64,000 bases of DNA from Ostreococcus lucimarinus CCE9901 (GCF_000092065.1 NC_009364.1:62001-126000), one strand, 5' to 3'; shown: positions 11,701 to 21,073, numbered from the stretch's first letter. Notes: a model not told the origin generated them from the sequence alone. Numbers and translations: made by a program.

Positions 11701-12948
11701 TACGTCCTCGTGCAGGGCTTTCCGGGTGCCGGCAAAACAGCCATGCTCGTCGCCGCCGTGAAAGCTCTTCGAGCGCAAGGAAAATCGGTGTTGATCACGT
11801 CCCACACGCACAGCGCCATCGATAACGTCTTCTCTAGGCTTCCAGGAGTTGGAGTTCACGAGTTTATGCGCATCGGCGACGAAGTGAAAGTCGTCGACGC
11901 CGTGCAAGAATACAGGCTTGGATCAAAGCGATGGCCGTGCTCGAATTCGGATGACTTGCGTAAGGTATCAGAGCGCGCTATGGTCGTCGGTGCAACGTGC
12001 CACGCCATGGGTCACGCGTATTTCCAGCGTAAAATGTTTGACGTTGTTCTCATCGATGAGTCGGGGCAGATTACGCTTCCGAGCATTCTCCCTCCGCTCT
12101 TTGCGGCAAAGACGTTCGTGCTCGTCGGCGATCACCATCAGCTCCCGCCGCTCGTGAAGTCAAAACAGGCAATTGCCGGTGGACTTGGTCGATCTCTTCT
12201 TGCCATGCTGTGTGACGCACATCCAGACATGGTGACGAAATTGTCTTCGCAGTACCGCATGGCAGAGCCGCTGACTCGATTACCAAACATTTTGACGTAC
12301 GACGGAAAGTTGCGCTGTGGTACGGAGTCGGTCGCGAAACAGTTACTTTCGCTCGCGCCTCTCAAAGATGCTTTCTCCTGCGCTCCGCAGTGGTTAGCGC
12401 ACGTCATGAATCCCGCGAATCACACCGTTTTCTTGGATACGAGCGCGCTCGGCGCCGCGGCGCGCGAAACGCCTAAGCCGTATATTAATGAGGCAGAGAT
12501 GGACTTGGTGCTGACGACAGTCAGTGCGCTCACAACTCACGGCGCCACGAGTGTGTGCGCATTATCACCATTTAACGCCCAGGTCGACGCCATCAAAGCT
12601 CGCTTGAACGGATTCAAAGCGCTCAGCGGCGACGACGCGCCTCGAGCGCTCACAATTGACAAAGCGCAAGGCCAGGATATGGACGCGGTGTGCATCTCCT
12701 TCGTCTGTTCGAACGATGAAGCCAAGGTGAACGTTTTGCTGAATGACACCAGTCGCTTTAACGTTGCGATCACGCGTGCAAAGAAAAAGCTGATCCTCAT
12801 CGGTAACGCCGAAACGTTGCGATCCTCTCCGGTGCTCGCGCGAGCGCTCGAATTTTATCGCGCCGAGGGGTGGATCGTGCCGCTCACCATCGAAGCGCTG
12901 GATTTCACGAACTTCGTCCTCGGGACGTTCGAACCGAGCGTTCTCTAG
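8701..12948 (+). CDS. DNA2: DNA2 nuclease-helicase
   Basis: Bifunctional nuclease and superfamily-1 helicase for Okazaki-flap removal, end resection and fork repair. 1415 residues, intronless. The first 320 residues are low-complexity and acidic. A RecB-type nuclease follows: first Fe-S cysteine in DCPRQS (about 438), IGTIMHDLVEHAL, LKGILDGVANAV, and the catalytic ELKTGKW (about 626). The other three cluster cysteines lie in WCERCFSQHEC (about 733). The helicase has Walker A GFPGAGKT (about 1007), motif II LIDESGQ, VGDHHQLPP, SSQYRM, TIDKAQGQD and RFNVAITRAKK. All nuclease and helicase residues I can check are intact. ATG at 8701 is the first in frame. Confidence 0.96.
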   Translation: MSGKKRARGGRRVTVDAEVETSQRERVTYGAPSGTTTTTTTATATTTTEANGSARHGDSAAMERLFALGAGTVAGGGENDADDGLGVWLSESEFGGGGGGARGKSNAVGANGERGRLSVPVAPAWEESSAEKSPGGRRRRASRDGEERRRSEDLFEELLTNVERGAPARDSAPATMEVATTTTASAVNTRKEGDHTLALASMDPDWNDEDEDSQALIDAVTLAEKRAKMAKSASATTTQASNAVPSLSDITLDDGDDDDDLFAAAVDMAEKARDSRVESGTPSTATSPRKSPRKSAAVAACARTQSATARVKIEDGFMEDCKAELQKALEFAREEAEAETEILGTWFVESVASPRIGCVESLVLTKASGAKKTVVLKGYWRETLVSVGDSLILYCLPGVARKEDVAKDIVEVTDDGGVMIILFPAYLISATTIGNGMDCPRQSVLQQQLQTTWGDANEAATIGTIMHDLVEHALLVGSSRALVPMASKVKSVIESNVDNIFAIDSTEKKLQQRIDATIPGVESWANKLTAASRVPKLGRAKPGGNAQVRMNRKAAHDKLRRKCTVGVEASLDYNTSATLQVDDMIDIEELIWAPKLGLKGILDGVANAVIRQSKEDLPLPSVVPIELKTGKWKSVGHDAQVLFYNLMIGERYGKVSPFGVLHYTTDDNDDEGTSKIFTNKPANISALMQRRNHLAAMLRPTPEEAMQHNAPVPHGKARLGNGKLPKMQPQSWCERCFSQHECFSLHRALEGGDGETSELGNLFIGATSHLNQTHETAIRHWIHLIDLESSESLRKRATPWLPVELVNRRASDTYAIDDLAFVRESTQEKSAFVGDNHYYIFKPSSSVAESVLKRVGIADRVVLSRDKGLTVISRAQIIRISNDSGEVVIEMATERPLRRDTANNAMAPLPGSSEESALWRIDKDGASLTMAARTRGNVLALFTQTERAAIIRRRIIDLERPKFAPIGDHKRKIEVALKDLGFPLNDEQLLAVEKIVTAEDYVLVQGFPGAGKTAMLVAAVKALRAQGKSVLITSHTHSAIDNVFSRLPGVGVHEFMRIGDEVKVVDAVQEYRLGSKRWPCSNSDDLRKVSERAMVVGATCHAMGHAYFQRKMFDVVLIDESGQITLPSILPPLFAAKTFVLVGDHHQLPPLVKSKQAIAGGLGRSLLAMLCDAHPDMVTKLSSQYRMAEPLTRLPNILTYDGKLRCGTESVAKQLLSLAPLKDAFSCAPQWLAHVMNPANHTVFLDTSALGAAARETPKPYINEAEMDLVLTTVSALTTHGATSVCALSPFNAQVDAIKARLNGFKALSGDDAPRALTIDKAQGQDMDAVCISFVCSNDEAKVNVLLNDTSRFNVAITRAKKKLILIGNAETLRSSPVLARALEFYRAEGWIVPLTIEALDFTNFVLGTFEPSVL

Positions 12949-13016
12949 CTTATTGACTACTATAGATCTAAAAATTATCTGTTGTACACACTACTCCTAC
13001 GTCTTCGAGCGAGGAC

Positions 13017-13541
13017 TCAGAACAGCAACTCGTCCAAAGTCTCTGTAATCGTGCACGCCCCCGGCTCGTACCGCGCAAACTCAAACGCGCTTCCATCATC
13101 CGCTAACGCCTCGATCGCTTCCAGCAACCCCTCAGGCACGCACCACCGCAAGCACTTCCTTTCCCCGAGCTCCTCCGCGAGCTCGCGTTGATGATTATCC
13201 ATCAGCGTCTCGTTCACCACGACCAACAGCGGCCGTCTCGCGCGCAGCGTCTCGAACACCGACCCAGCTCCCGCGTGCGAGATCACCAGCGCCGCCCGCG
13301 CGATCTCACGATCGATGCTCGGTAAGTAGTCGACTATTTCGACGTCGAACGCGCGCGCGTTCGCGATGCGTCGAGGACGGTAGGCGCCGCGTCCGATTTG
13401 CATCGTTAATCCAGTAAAGCCTTTACGAACGAGCGCGTCGACGATTCGAGGGTCGTCCATCGCGCGCGCGAGGGCGTCGAACGACGTCGTGCCGACGGTG
13501 ACGAACACGCGACGCGACGGGGGTTTGGCGCGAGGGGGCAT
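13017..13541 (-). CDS. ALG13: ALG13, catalytic subunit of the second GlcNAc transferase of N-glycosylation
   Basis: 174 residues, single-domain GT28-type C-terminal fold. With the membrane partner ALG14 it adds the second GlcNAc to dolichol-PP-GlcNAc on the cytosolic ER face. Visible hallmarks are VFVTVGTTSFDAL near the N-terminus, the donor-binding SHAGAGSVFETL and the NETLMDNHQRELAEEL segment. Length matches stand-alone fungal and plant ALG13. The gene ends 68 bp from DNA2, tail to tail. ALG14 is not in the window. Confidence 0.93.
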   Translation of the reverse strand: MPPRAKPPSRRVFVTVGTTSFDALARAMDDPRIVDALVRKGFTGLTMQIGRGAYRPRRIANARAFDVEIVDYLPSIDREIARAALVISHAGAGSVFETLRARRPLLVVVNETLMDNHQRELAEELGERKCLRWCVPEGLLEAIEALADDGSAFEFARYEPGACTITETLDELLF

Positions 13542-13701
13542 GTCGCGCGCGGCGGCGCGGCGCGCTTCTGGCTGTGCGGTCGGTTACAACGTAACCGAAC
13601 GTTTCGTCGTGACGGCGCCGCGTCAAATAATGTGTCTAATAGCGTGTCAAATAGCGTACCAAACAAGGAATCATCATCCATGCCGAGCGCGCGGGCGTGG
13701 A

Positions 13702-14963
13702 TCAGTCGGAGATGAGAATCACGTCGGCGTCTCGGTCGAGTTTCTGCTGCTTCGCGCGGCGCGCGTTCTCTTCTTCGTCTTCGTCTTCGTTTTCGCCTTC
13801 GTCGTCGTCGTCTTCTCGCTTGTGCAGAGAAAGGTGAATCATGCAGTGATCGGAATCCATGAAACAAGACATAGGCATCGATTGTGCCGTGGTGTCGTCG
13901 AATCGATCGGTGGAGGTTTCGCACGACTTGATGCGCGCGACCAACTTACGCGGCACGACGAAGTAGTCTAATCGCATGCCCTGCCAACCGTCCAAACCTT
14001 GACCTCGCGTAGAACGCCAAGTGTACGTCAAACGATCGCCGTTAAAGGCGCGATAAGTGTCCACCATATCCGTCGCGGCTAAAATGTCGGTGAATCGTCG
14101 GCGTTCCGGGAGCGTAAAACCGCCCACCCCCTCGAAGAGCCGTGGACTCGGTCCGACGTCATGATCCTGGTGTGCCACGTTCAAATCACCCATCCACACC
14201 ACATCCTTCTTCCCTCTGTAGTTTTCCAGAAACCTTTGAACTCGAAAGTCCCACAGCGCGCGCTTTTCGTACCGCTCGGCGTTGCTCCCGTTGTGCGGCA
14301 CGTACGTGTTCAACACAATCATCTTTTCGTATTCGAGCATCAGCACTCGCCCTTCGTTCGTGTCGATTTCATCGGGCGTCACGTCCCGCCCATCGAGCGC
14401 CAACGTCCTGGCGACTCGAATCGGTTTCGCCAAACATTTCTTCACCATCGTGATGACGCCGGCGCGCCGCGCGTTCGCCAAACAATAATACGCGTCGTAA
14501 TTCTTAAACGGCCGTCGCCCCATCAGTGCCTCGATGAATGCCTTCTCGTCTCGTAACTTTTTATCCTCAGCCCCCATCTTCGCGTGATCCCTGCGCGTTT
14601 CGATCGAATCACCGTCAGTCCTTCGTCTCGCGCGTCTCGCGCGTCGCCGACGAATCAAAGCACATCGAATCGAATCTCGCACCATTTGCCCGTTCCCTTT
14701 CCCATCTCCTCGCACTTCAGCCACACCTCCTGCAACGCTATCACGTCCGGTCGTTTTCGCATCACGTTTTCGCTCAGCGCGAGCAGCGCACGCGTGCGTC
14801 GTCCGTTCGGGTCGCTCTTGTCTCTGATTCTGTTGAGCAATCCGTTCGCGTTCCACGACGCGAACGACAGCGGCTCGGACGCGTCCTCGACCGTGAACGC
14901 CTCCGTCATCGCCATGAGTTCGCGCTCGAGCGCGCTCGCGCCCGACGTCGACGCGTCGCCCAT
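13702..14963 (-). CDS. Exonuclease III/APE-family endonuclease, two exons
   Basis: AP endonuclease-type phosphodiesterase, likely of base-excision repair. Exon 1 is 14963-14716 and exon 2 is 14590-13702; the 125-bp intron starts GTGCGA, has GGACTGACGG and ends CGCAG. The phase-2 join gives LQEVWLKDHAKMG. Motifs: SFASWNANGL, RPDVIALQE (metal ligand Glu), NTYVPHNG, MGDLNVAH, RLDYFVVP and SDHCMIHL with the catalytic Asp-His. With the ATG at 14963 the product is 378 residues; an ATG at 15026 would add 21 residues but overlap the start of the opposite gene. The acidic C-terminal tail is lineage-specific. Confidence 0.88.
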
Positions 14964-15024
14964 GTCGAGTTTAATCGACGCTCGCGGCGAAGTGTCGTCA
15001 CTTTTCGACGGCGTTTCGCGCGCC

Positions 15025-16077
15025 ATGACGCTCTACGGCGCGTTCATGGCGCTCGTCGAGCGCAACGCGGTGCCAGACGTCGTGCTGCGCGCGGGAATAC
15101 GCCGTAACCTGCGCGTGAAGTGCCTGAAAACGTTCGCGAACGTCGAAGATGAGCTGCGATGCGAGCAGGATTTCATCGAGGATTTGCGCCGACGGGAAAC
15201 GATCGCGATCGAGACGGACAAGGCGAACGAACAGCACTACGAGGTGCCGACGTCGTTTTACGAGCTCTGCCTCGGGTCTAAGAAGAAGTACTCGTGCTGC
15301 TTGTACGAGGACGCGAGGACGACGCTGGACGACGCCGAGACGGCGATGCTGGAAAAGTATTGCGAGCGAGGCGAATTGAAAGACGGGATGGCCGTGCTCG
15401 AGCTCGGGTGCGGATGGGGGTCGCTGTCGCTGTATCTCGCGGAAAAGTACCCGAAATCGAAGATCTGTGGGGTGAGCAACAGTAAGACGCAAAAAGAGTT
15501 TATCGACGGCGAGGCGGCGAAACGAGGGCTGACGAATTTGGAAATCGTCACGCAAGACGTGAATAAGTTTGAACCGCCGGGAGGGTTGGGGTCGTACGAT
15601 CGAATCGTTTCCATCGAAATGTTTGAGCACATGAAGAATTACGACACGCTGTTCCAGCGGTGCGAGACGTGGTTGAAACCGGGTGGGTGCATGTTCGTCC
15701 ATATATTTTGCCACAAGACGTACCCGTTTCACTACGACGTCGAGGACGAGAGCGATTGGATGTCCAAGTATTTTTTCACCGGTGGCACGATGCCGACGGA
15801 TAGGATGTTTGCGTACTTTGCGCGAAAGTTGCACTTAAAGCGACAGTGGCGCGTGAATGGAAAGCATTATTCGAGGACGTGCGAGGATTGGCTCCGAAAT
15901 CTCGACAAAAACTATAAAAAAGCGGCGCCGATTTTGGACGAAACGTACGGCAAACAAAATCGCACGAAGTGGTACGTGTATTGGAGGTTGTTCTTTCTCA
16001 GCTGTTCCGAGCTCTTCAATTACAACGACGGCAATGAGTGGTACGTCGGGCACTATTTGTTCGAGAAGCTCGCGTGA
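15025..16077 (+). CDS. Cyclopropane-fatty-acid/coclaurine N-methyltransferase-like protein
   Basis: SAM-dependent class I methyltransferase of the CFA-synthase superfamily, close to the plant proteins called coclaurine N-methyltransferase-like. 350 residues from the ATG at 15025 (MTLYGAFMALVERN); ATGs at 14962 and 14914 are also in frame but lie under the opposite endonuclease. Motifs: QHYEVPTSFYEL, KYSCCLYED, SAM-binding VLELGCGWGSLSL, EMFEHMKNY, FFTGGTMP and NGKHYSRTCEDW. The substrate cannot be read from sequence; an alkaloid role in a picoalga is unlikely and the name should not be taken literally. Confidence 0.88.
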   Translation: MTLYGAFMALVERNAVPDVVLRAGIRRNLRVKCLKTFANVEDELRCEQDFIEDLRRRETIAIETDKANEQHYEVPTSFYELCLGSKKKYSCCLYEDARTTLDDAETAMLEKYCERGELKDGMAVLELGCGWGSLSLYLAEKYPKSKICGVSNSKTQKEFIDGEAAKRGLTNLEIVTQDVNKFEPPGGLGSYDRIVSIEMFEHMKNYDTLFQRCETWLKPGGCMFVHIFCHKTYPFHYDVEDESDWMSKYFFTGGTMPTDRMFAYFARKLHLKRQWRVNGKHYSRTCEDWLRNLDKNYKKAAPILDETYGKQNRTKWYVYWRLFFLSCSELFNYNDGNEWYVGHYLFEKLA

Positions 16078-16140
16078 GACGACGACGCCGCGGCGTCTTT
16101 CATTTAATATTTCACAGTTTTACAACACAGCTGTACAACA

Positions 16141-17183
16141 CTAGCCCCCTTCGCGATTGATCTCCGCGAGCTCGGCACGAATCATATCTTGAATCGTCTG
16201 CGCGCCCTTACTCTTGACGTTCATCGTGAACGACGATTCGTCGTCCCAATCTTCGTCTTCGTCTTCGTCGTCCCATTCGTCTTCGTCGCCGTCGCTCGCG
16301 TCGCTCGTCGGCTTCTTCGCGCCCTCCTTCTTCTTTGGACGAGACTTCCCCATCGCCAAGCCTTTAGCCTCGTACTTTGCGTCTTTGACAGATTTTGCCT
16401 TTTCTCGCCGCTTCGCCTTCTTGCGCTCCTCGTTCCGCTCGCGACGGTAGACGATTAAACTGCTCACGAATTTGAGCACCTCGTCGCGACCCTCCGCGGT
16501 GACGCTGCTCGTGGAAATCATCGACGGCAAGCGATGCCACTTCTCGTCCAACTTGCGCCGCAGCGCCGCTTTGTTTTCATCCACGCTCGGCATCCCGGGT
16601 TTGTCTCGATCACACTTCGTGAACACGATCGTGAACGGCGTCTCGTGTTCGATGAGCCAATTCGCGTATCGCTCGTCGTTCTCCGTCGGCGGCACGCTCG
16701 CGTCCACCAACAAAAGCACCCCCGCGAGATTTTCCCTGCGCACGAAGTAATCCTTCGTGAACGCGTCCCATCGCTCGATCGCCTCCGCGTCCGCCTTCGC
16801 GTATCCGTACCCCGGCAAATCCACCAACCGCCACTTTTTATCCACTAAATAATGATTCATGCTCACCGTCGTCCCCGGCTTCGCGCTCACCGCCGCCGCG
16901 CCCGCGCCGAACGTGATCGAATTCAACAGCGACGACTTCCCCACGTTCGACCTTCCGATGAGCGCGATTTCCGGCAATCCATCGCTCGCCGGCGCATCGC
17001 TCGCGTCCTCGCTCGAGCTTTCGAACGCCACCTTCGCCATCTTCTTCTCCCGCGTCAGCTTTTCGTTCGGCGGCGGCAGCGTCTGCGCGCGCGCGCCCAC
17101 GCGCAGCACCGGTCGCGCGTCTCGCCGTCCCAGCGGCGCCGTCGGATCGAACCCGGCCACGAACACCGCGCCTTCCCTCGCGC

Positions 17184-17230
<47 letters not shown>

Positions 17231-17364
17231 CGTCCGCGCCCACCGCGTCCCGGCGGCGCCGCGCGCCCGCGTCCACCGCGTCCACCGCGCGCGCCGCTCG
17301 CCCGCGCGCGCGGCGCCGCGAATCCTCGACGCATCGCGCGCGTCGTCGTCGCGCGCGTCGCCAT
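16141..17364 (-). CDS. EngB/YihA-type GTPase, organelle-targeted
   Basis: Assembly GTPase of the bacterial large ribosomal subunit family, here probably plastid or mitochondrial. 407 residues: a leader of about 100 residues rich in Arg, Gly and Ala with a run of 15 Thr encoded by a trinucleotide repeat, then the G domain with G1 GRSNVGKSS, a PGTT switch, G3 DLPGYGYA, G4 TKCD and a G5-like STSSV. The C-terminus is extended by about 90 residues, first Lys-rich then acidic (WDDEDEDEDWDDE), unlike bacterial EngB. The stop is 63 bp from the opposing methyltransferase. Confidence 0.9.
17185..17230. repeat. (CGT)15 trinucleotide microsatellite inside the EngB leader
   Basis: Fifteen uninterrupted CGT units on the plus strand, read as fifteen ACG (Thr) codons in the GTPase. 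It sits in the targeting leader, where length change would be tolerated. Confidence 0.9.
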
Positions 17365-17621
17365 CGCGACGCGTCGACGTGTGCGCGCTCGCGCGAACGA
17401 TCGATCGTCCGCATTCCGCGCGCGCGGCGACGCGCGGCCGACCGTCGCGTCGTCGCGCGCGACGCCGCGTCGACCGCGCGCGCGCGAGGGTCGACGCGAA
17501 AAAAATTCGCGCGCGCGACGCGGCGACGCGGCGTCGCGTCGCGCGTCGCGTCGCGGCGCGGACGCCGCTCGAGCGTCGCGCGCGCGGCGGACCGCGACAC
17601 AACGACGCGCGACGGGCGTCG

Positions 17622-18679
17622 ATGGGGAAGCGCGCGGCGCCCGACGCGACGACGGGCGACGCGGAGAGCCGACGGGTCGAGCGCGAGGCGAAGTGTCGCG
17701 GGACGGTCGAGGCGCTGAACGCGCAGTTCGCGGCGTGGATCGCGCGACGCGCGATCGAATCGCCGATCGTGAGTTGGCGTCGAGGGTGCGAGGATTACTT
17801 GAAACATCTCGATCGCGTCAAGGTGCGCGAACGCCCGGGCGATGCGATGCGCGCGCGCGAGTTTTTGCTCGCGACGAGGCGACGCGCGACGCGACGAGGC
17901 GACGCGTCGACGCGAACGTGAGGACTGAATGAATGAGACGACGACGCGCGCAGGTTGATTTCGGCGACGTGTTGGAACGCGTCGAGGACGAGAACGACGG
18001 AGAGACGACGAAGGCGACGACGACGGCGAGCGATGGGCGCGTGGACGCGAAGGGGAGCGTGAATCCGTTCGGGGGGGGCGCGGTGGCGGCGGTGCCGGCG
18101 GCGGGATCGATTTTTGGGAGTTTGCCGACGGCGCCGGGATCGACGTTTGGCGCGCCGTTCGGCGGCGGCGGGGGGCTGTTCGGCGGTGGGACGGCGCCGG
18201 GCGCGGGGACGGCGGCGGACGACGAGGACGAGGATGAGCCCGCGCGACCGAGCTCGCCGTCGTATCAGGCCAACGAGGCGGTGGAGGACGAGAAAGAGGT
18301 GGTGCTCTTGCGCGTCGGCAAGGTGAAATTTCACACGAAGAAGGACGCCGGGGATAAAAATTGGGCCGATCGCGGGGTGAATAGCTTTGAGTTTAGACGC
18401 GAAAAGGCGCCGAGCGAGGGCGACGTGAAGCGCTGTAGGTTGCTGATGCGAAACACCATCGGTAAAGCGGTGTTAAACGCGGGTTTGTACCCGAAAATGT
18501 CCTCGCAATTGACTGAAAAGAAGATGAAGGATGGGAGCGCCGTTCAAAACGGCTTGATCGCCACCGTGTTCAACGCCGAGGAAGAAAACCAAAAAGTCAT
18601 GGTTTATTTACGTTTCGGCAAGGAGAGCGACGCGAAAGAGTTACACAAGCTCATCTCCGAAAACGTGGCGACGCTTTAG
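17622..18679 (+). CDS. NUP50-like Ran-binding nucleoporin, two exons
   Basis: Nuclear-pore or import cofactor. Exons 17622-17822 and 17954-18679; the 131-bp intron begins GTGCGC and ends CGCAG, with GGACTGAAT upstream. The phase-0 join gives DRVKVDFGDVLERVED. The 308-residue product has a NUP50-type N-terminus (LNAQFAAWIARRAIE then DYLKHLDRV), a Gly-rich FG segment (FGSL, FGAPFGGGGGLFGGG), an acidic linker and a C-terminal RanBD1 domain (LLRVGKVKFHTK to LHKLISENVATL). Without splicing neither half is complete. It is divergent to EngB across 257 bp. Confidence 0.85.
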
Positions 18680-18755
18680 CAAACATAATTATTGAACCGC
18701 GTGCTTCGCAATTAATTACAAGAGAAATCGAGCGACGACGTCAATCGAAACTCAA

Positions 18756-19619
18756 TTAATCCCCCTCTCGGCGCCCACCGCCCCAACTCGTGAGCTCCTC
18801 GACCTCCTCCCACGCGATCGCGCACGCCTCTCTCGTCGCCCCGCTCGCGCACAGTTCGATCGCGCGCGCCACCGCCGCCTCCACCGCGCTCCGCCTCGCC
18901 GCGCTCGGATCCGCCTCGCCGCTCGTCGCCGCGTCTCCGTCCTCCTCTCTCGCCATCAACCGTCCGCGCGCCTCGAGCGTGCCCTCCGCCACCGTGCACT
19001 CCCCCAACCCTCGACACGGCAGCGATCCCATGAGCGGATCCTTCGCTAATCGTTCGCGCATCTCCTTCGCCTTGGCCCGTTTCGCCGCCTCCTCCGCCTT
19101 CGTCGTCTTCCCGCGCGCGTTCAAATCCAAATCCTCCCCCTCTCCGCGCGTTCGCACCCCCGCTCGAGACGCCGCGTCTCGCACCTCCGCCACCTCTTCC
19201 CACGCCGTCACGCAGCTCGCGCTCGCCGTCCCCTCTTCCTCGCACGACGCCTTCGCGCGTTCCACGGCTTCGCGTAAAATCATCTCCAGTCGTCCCCTCC
19301 GCGCGTCGTCCCTCGCCGTCGTCGCCGCGTCCTCGTCCGCTCGCGTCGCGCCGTACAGCGTCTCCAGCGCCACCGCCGCGATCTTCGCCTGCGCCGCGCT
19401 CAGCTCGACGCGCCGCTCGACGCGCGCGCCGTCGTCGTCGTCGCGGGACGTCGCGTCGGCTTTGAAATCGTCGAAATCATCGTCTTCGCGCGCGCCTCGC
19501 GCTCGACCCGTCGCGCGTCGCGCTCGACGGCTCGCGCGCGACGCGCGGGAAGGGCGCGCGAACGACCTCGAGCGCTGATTCGGCGCCCGCACCGCCGCGG
19601 GCGTCGCGAGACGCGTCAT
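18756..19619 (-). CDS. Protein with two CP12-like modules
   Basis: 287 residues. Residues 1-45 are Arg/Ser-rich, resembling a plastid transit peptide. Two modules resemble the N-terminal half of CP12, the redox-sensitive linker of GAPDH and phosphoribulokinase: residues 111-150 (C126, C136, then AWEEVAEV) and 245-278 (C257, C266, then AWEEVEEL). Each keeps a Cys pair about nine residues apart followed by the AW-[DE]-x-VEEL helix. Between them PCRGLGEC supplies a third pair. The classical CP12 C-terminal GAPDH-inserting Cys loop with Tyr is not seen. A Calvin-cycle role is inferred only from the motif. The ATG at 19619 is the first after the leader-free upstream frame. Confidence 0.6.
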   Translation of the reverse strand: MTRLATPAAVRAPNQRSRSFARPSRASRASRRARRATGRARGAREDDDFDDFKADATSRDDDDGARVERRVELSAAQAKIAAVALETLYGATRADEDAATTARDDARRGRLEMILREAVERAKASCEEEGTASASCVTAWEEVAEVRDAASRAGVRTRGEGEDLDLNARGKTTKAEEAAKRAKAKEMRERLAKDPLMGSLPCRGLGECTVAEGTLEARGRLMAREEDGDAATSGEADPSAARRSAVEAAVARAIELCASGATREACAIAWEEVEELTSWGGGRREGD

Positions 19620-19672
19620 GAGACGCGGCCGGTGCGGCGCGGAGTGCCGCACATCGCCGCGCCGCGACGCGC

Positions 19673-19999
19673 ATGCCGTGCGCGCACTGCGAGCGCATCG
19701 CGCGCGTCGCGGACGACGCGCTCCGCGACGCCGCGCGCGCGCTGCGAGCGACGACGCGCGAGCGCGACGCGCTGGCGCGAGAGCTCGCGCGCGCGCGCGA
19801 GACGGTGACGGAGACGCAGCGCGCGGCGAACGACGCGCTCGTCGCCGCGCTCGAGGCGGCGACGAGGCGCGGAGGCGCGGAGGCGTTCGCGCGCGATCGG
19901 GGGAGCGAGACGAAGGCGCGCGGCGTTCGGGCGGTGTTCGACGACGTCGGGCCGGTGCCGACGACGCCGACGGGACGCGACGGGCGACGGAACGAGTAG
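19673..19999 (+). CDS. Small coiled-coil protein with an N-terminal CxxC
   Basis: 108 residues, no family recognised. It opens with MPCAHCERIARVADDALRD, followed by about 55 residues of continuous Ala/Arg/Glu-rich helix with heptad-like spacing, then a Gly- and Pro-containing tail ending DGRRNE. It fills most of the 443-bp gap between the divergent CP12-like gene and the 3' end of TRM10. In this GC-rich DNA a 108-codon open frame can occur by chance, so the call depends on the helical pattern and position. Confidence 0.4.
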   Translation: MPCAHCERIARVADDALRDAARALRATTRERDALARELARARETVTETQRAANDALVAALEAATRRGGAEAFARDRGSETKARGVRAVFDDVGPVPTTPTGRDGRRNE

Positions 20000-20062
20000 A
20001 GAGGGAACGGGCGTCGTCGATGCGATGCGTCGCGTCGGTAGCGTGTATTATTATTATTAGAT

Positions 20063-21073
20063 TTATCGCGGTGCGCCGTCGGTGGACGTCGGCGCGTCGT
20101 CGTCGTCGTCGGCGGTCGGCGACGCGTCTTCGTCTTCGTCTTCGTCTTCGTCTTCGTCTCGCGCGCGCTCGGCGTCTTTGATTTTCGCGTCCGCCTCGTT
20201 CGATCGATTCGCGATTTTCACCACCTTGCGCGCGGGCACGACGGCTTCTATGGCTTCGCCCCAATCGCCGCGCTCGAGAAACGACGTCAAGACGTCCGCC
20301 GTTTGGTTCACGGTGAGCACGGGCGCGCCGCGCGTCTCGAGAAACTCGCCGATCGGCAACCGCGCGTGTTCGACGCCCAATTCCCGAGCCTTGCGCAGCG
20401 TCAGCCCTTTGTGTCGATTACGATCGATGAACCCACCGATGACGTACGTCTTCCCCGCCTCTATCTCGCGCAGTTCGCGCTCGCTATCGGCGGTGAGATA
20501 CACGAGCGACTTCGCCGTCGTCTCGCTCTCCGCCGCCGTCTCCCTCAACGTCTTCCCCAACCGCACGACGTGCCAATTCTCCCACCCCGCGTTCATCCTT
20601 CCCATCTGTTCCTCGAACGCTTCGCTCATTCGCGTGAAGCTCATCTTAAACGGCGCCGTCGTCTTACAATTCCTCTCGTACGCCGCGCGCAACTGTTTCA
20701 TCAAGCTCCCCCACCGCTCGCGTTCCATCGTCGTCGTCAGATCCTCGTCGCAATCGATCGTCAATCCGTACGCCGACGAGAGCTGCGCCCGTCGCCTTTC
20801 CTTCCTCTCCGCCGTCTCGCGTCGTCGCGCCTCGATCCTCGCGCCGCGCTCGACGAAAAACGCGTCCCGCGCCTCGCTCGACATCGCGTTCACTTTGGAG
20901 TGAAACGCCGCCTTGGTCGACGCCGCGACGTCGGCTTTGCGCCTCTTCGCCTCGGCGCGCTTCGCGAGCTTGGCGTCGCATCGTCGCTGTCGCTTGAGCC
21001 GCTTTTTCATCGCGCGCTTGCTCTCGGCGCGCCGGACGACGTCGCCATCGTCGCCGTCGTCGCGGGTCGCCAT
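20063..21073 (-). CDS. TRM10-type tRNA guanine-9 N1-methyltransferase
   Basis: SPOUT-fold enzyme methylating N1 of G9 in tRNA. 336 residues from the ATG at 21073; the frame's upstream extension has no ATG. A Lys/Arg-rich N-terminal helix (AMKKRLKRQRRCDAKLAKR) precedes the SPOUT core: LVYLTADSERELREIEAGK, YVIGGFIDRNRHKGL, ARELGVEHARLPIGEF and LTVNQTADVLTSFLERGDW. The C-terminus is a long acidic run encoded by a GAC/GAA repeat. Nuclear/cytosolic TRM10 rather than the mitochondrial TRMT10C form is likely because no PRORP partner features are visible. Confidence 0.92.
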   Translation of the reverse strand: MATRDDGDDGDVVRRAESKRAMKKRLKRQRRCDAKLAKRAEAKRRKADVAASTKAAFHSKVNAMSSEARDAFFVERGARIEARRRETAERKERRRAQLSSAYGLTIDCDEDLTTTMERERWGSLMKQLRAAYERNCKTTAPFKMSFTRMSEAFEEQMGRMNAGWENWHVVRLGKTLRETAAESETTAKSLVYLTADSERELREIEAGKTYVIGGFIDRNRHKGLTLRKARELGVEHARLPIGEFLETRGAPVLTVNQTADVLTSFLERGDWGEAIEAVVPARKVVKIANRSNEADAKIKDAERARDEDEDEDEDEDASPTADDDDDAPTSTDGAPR

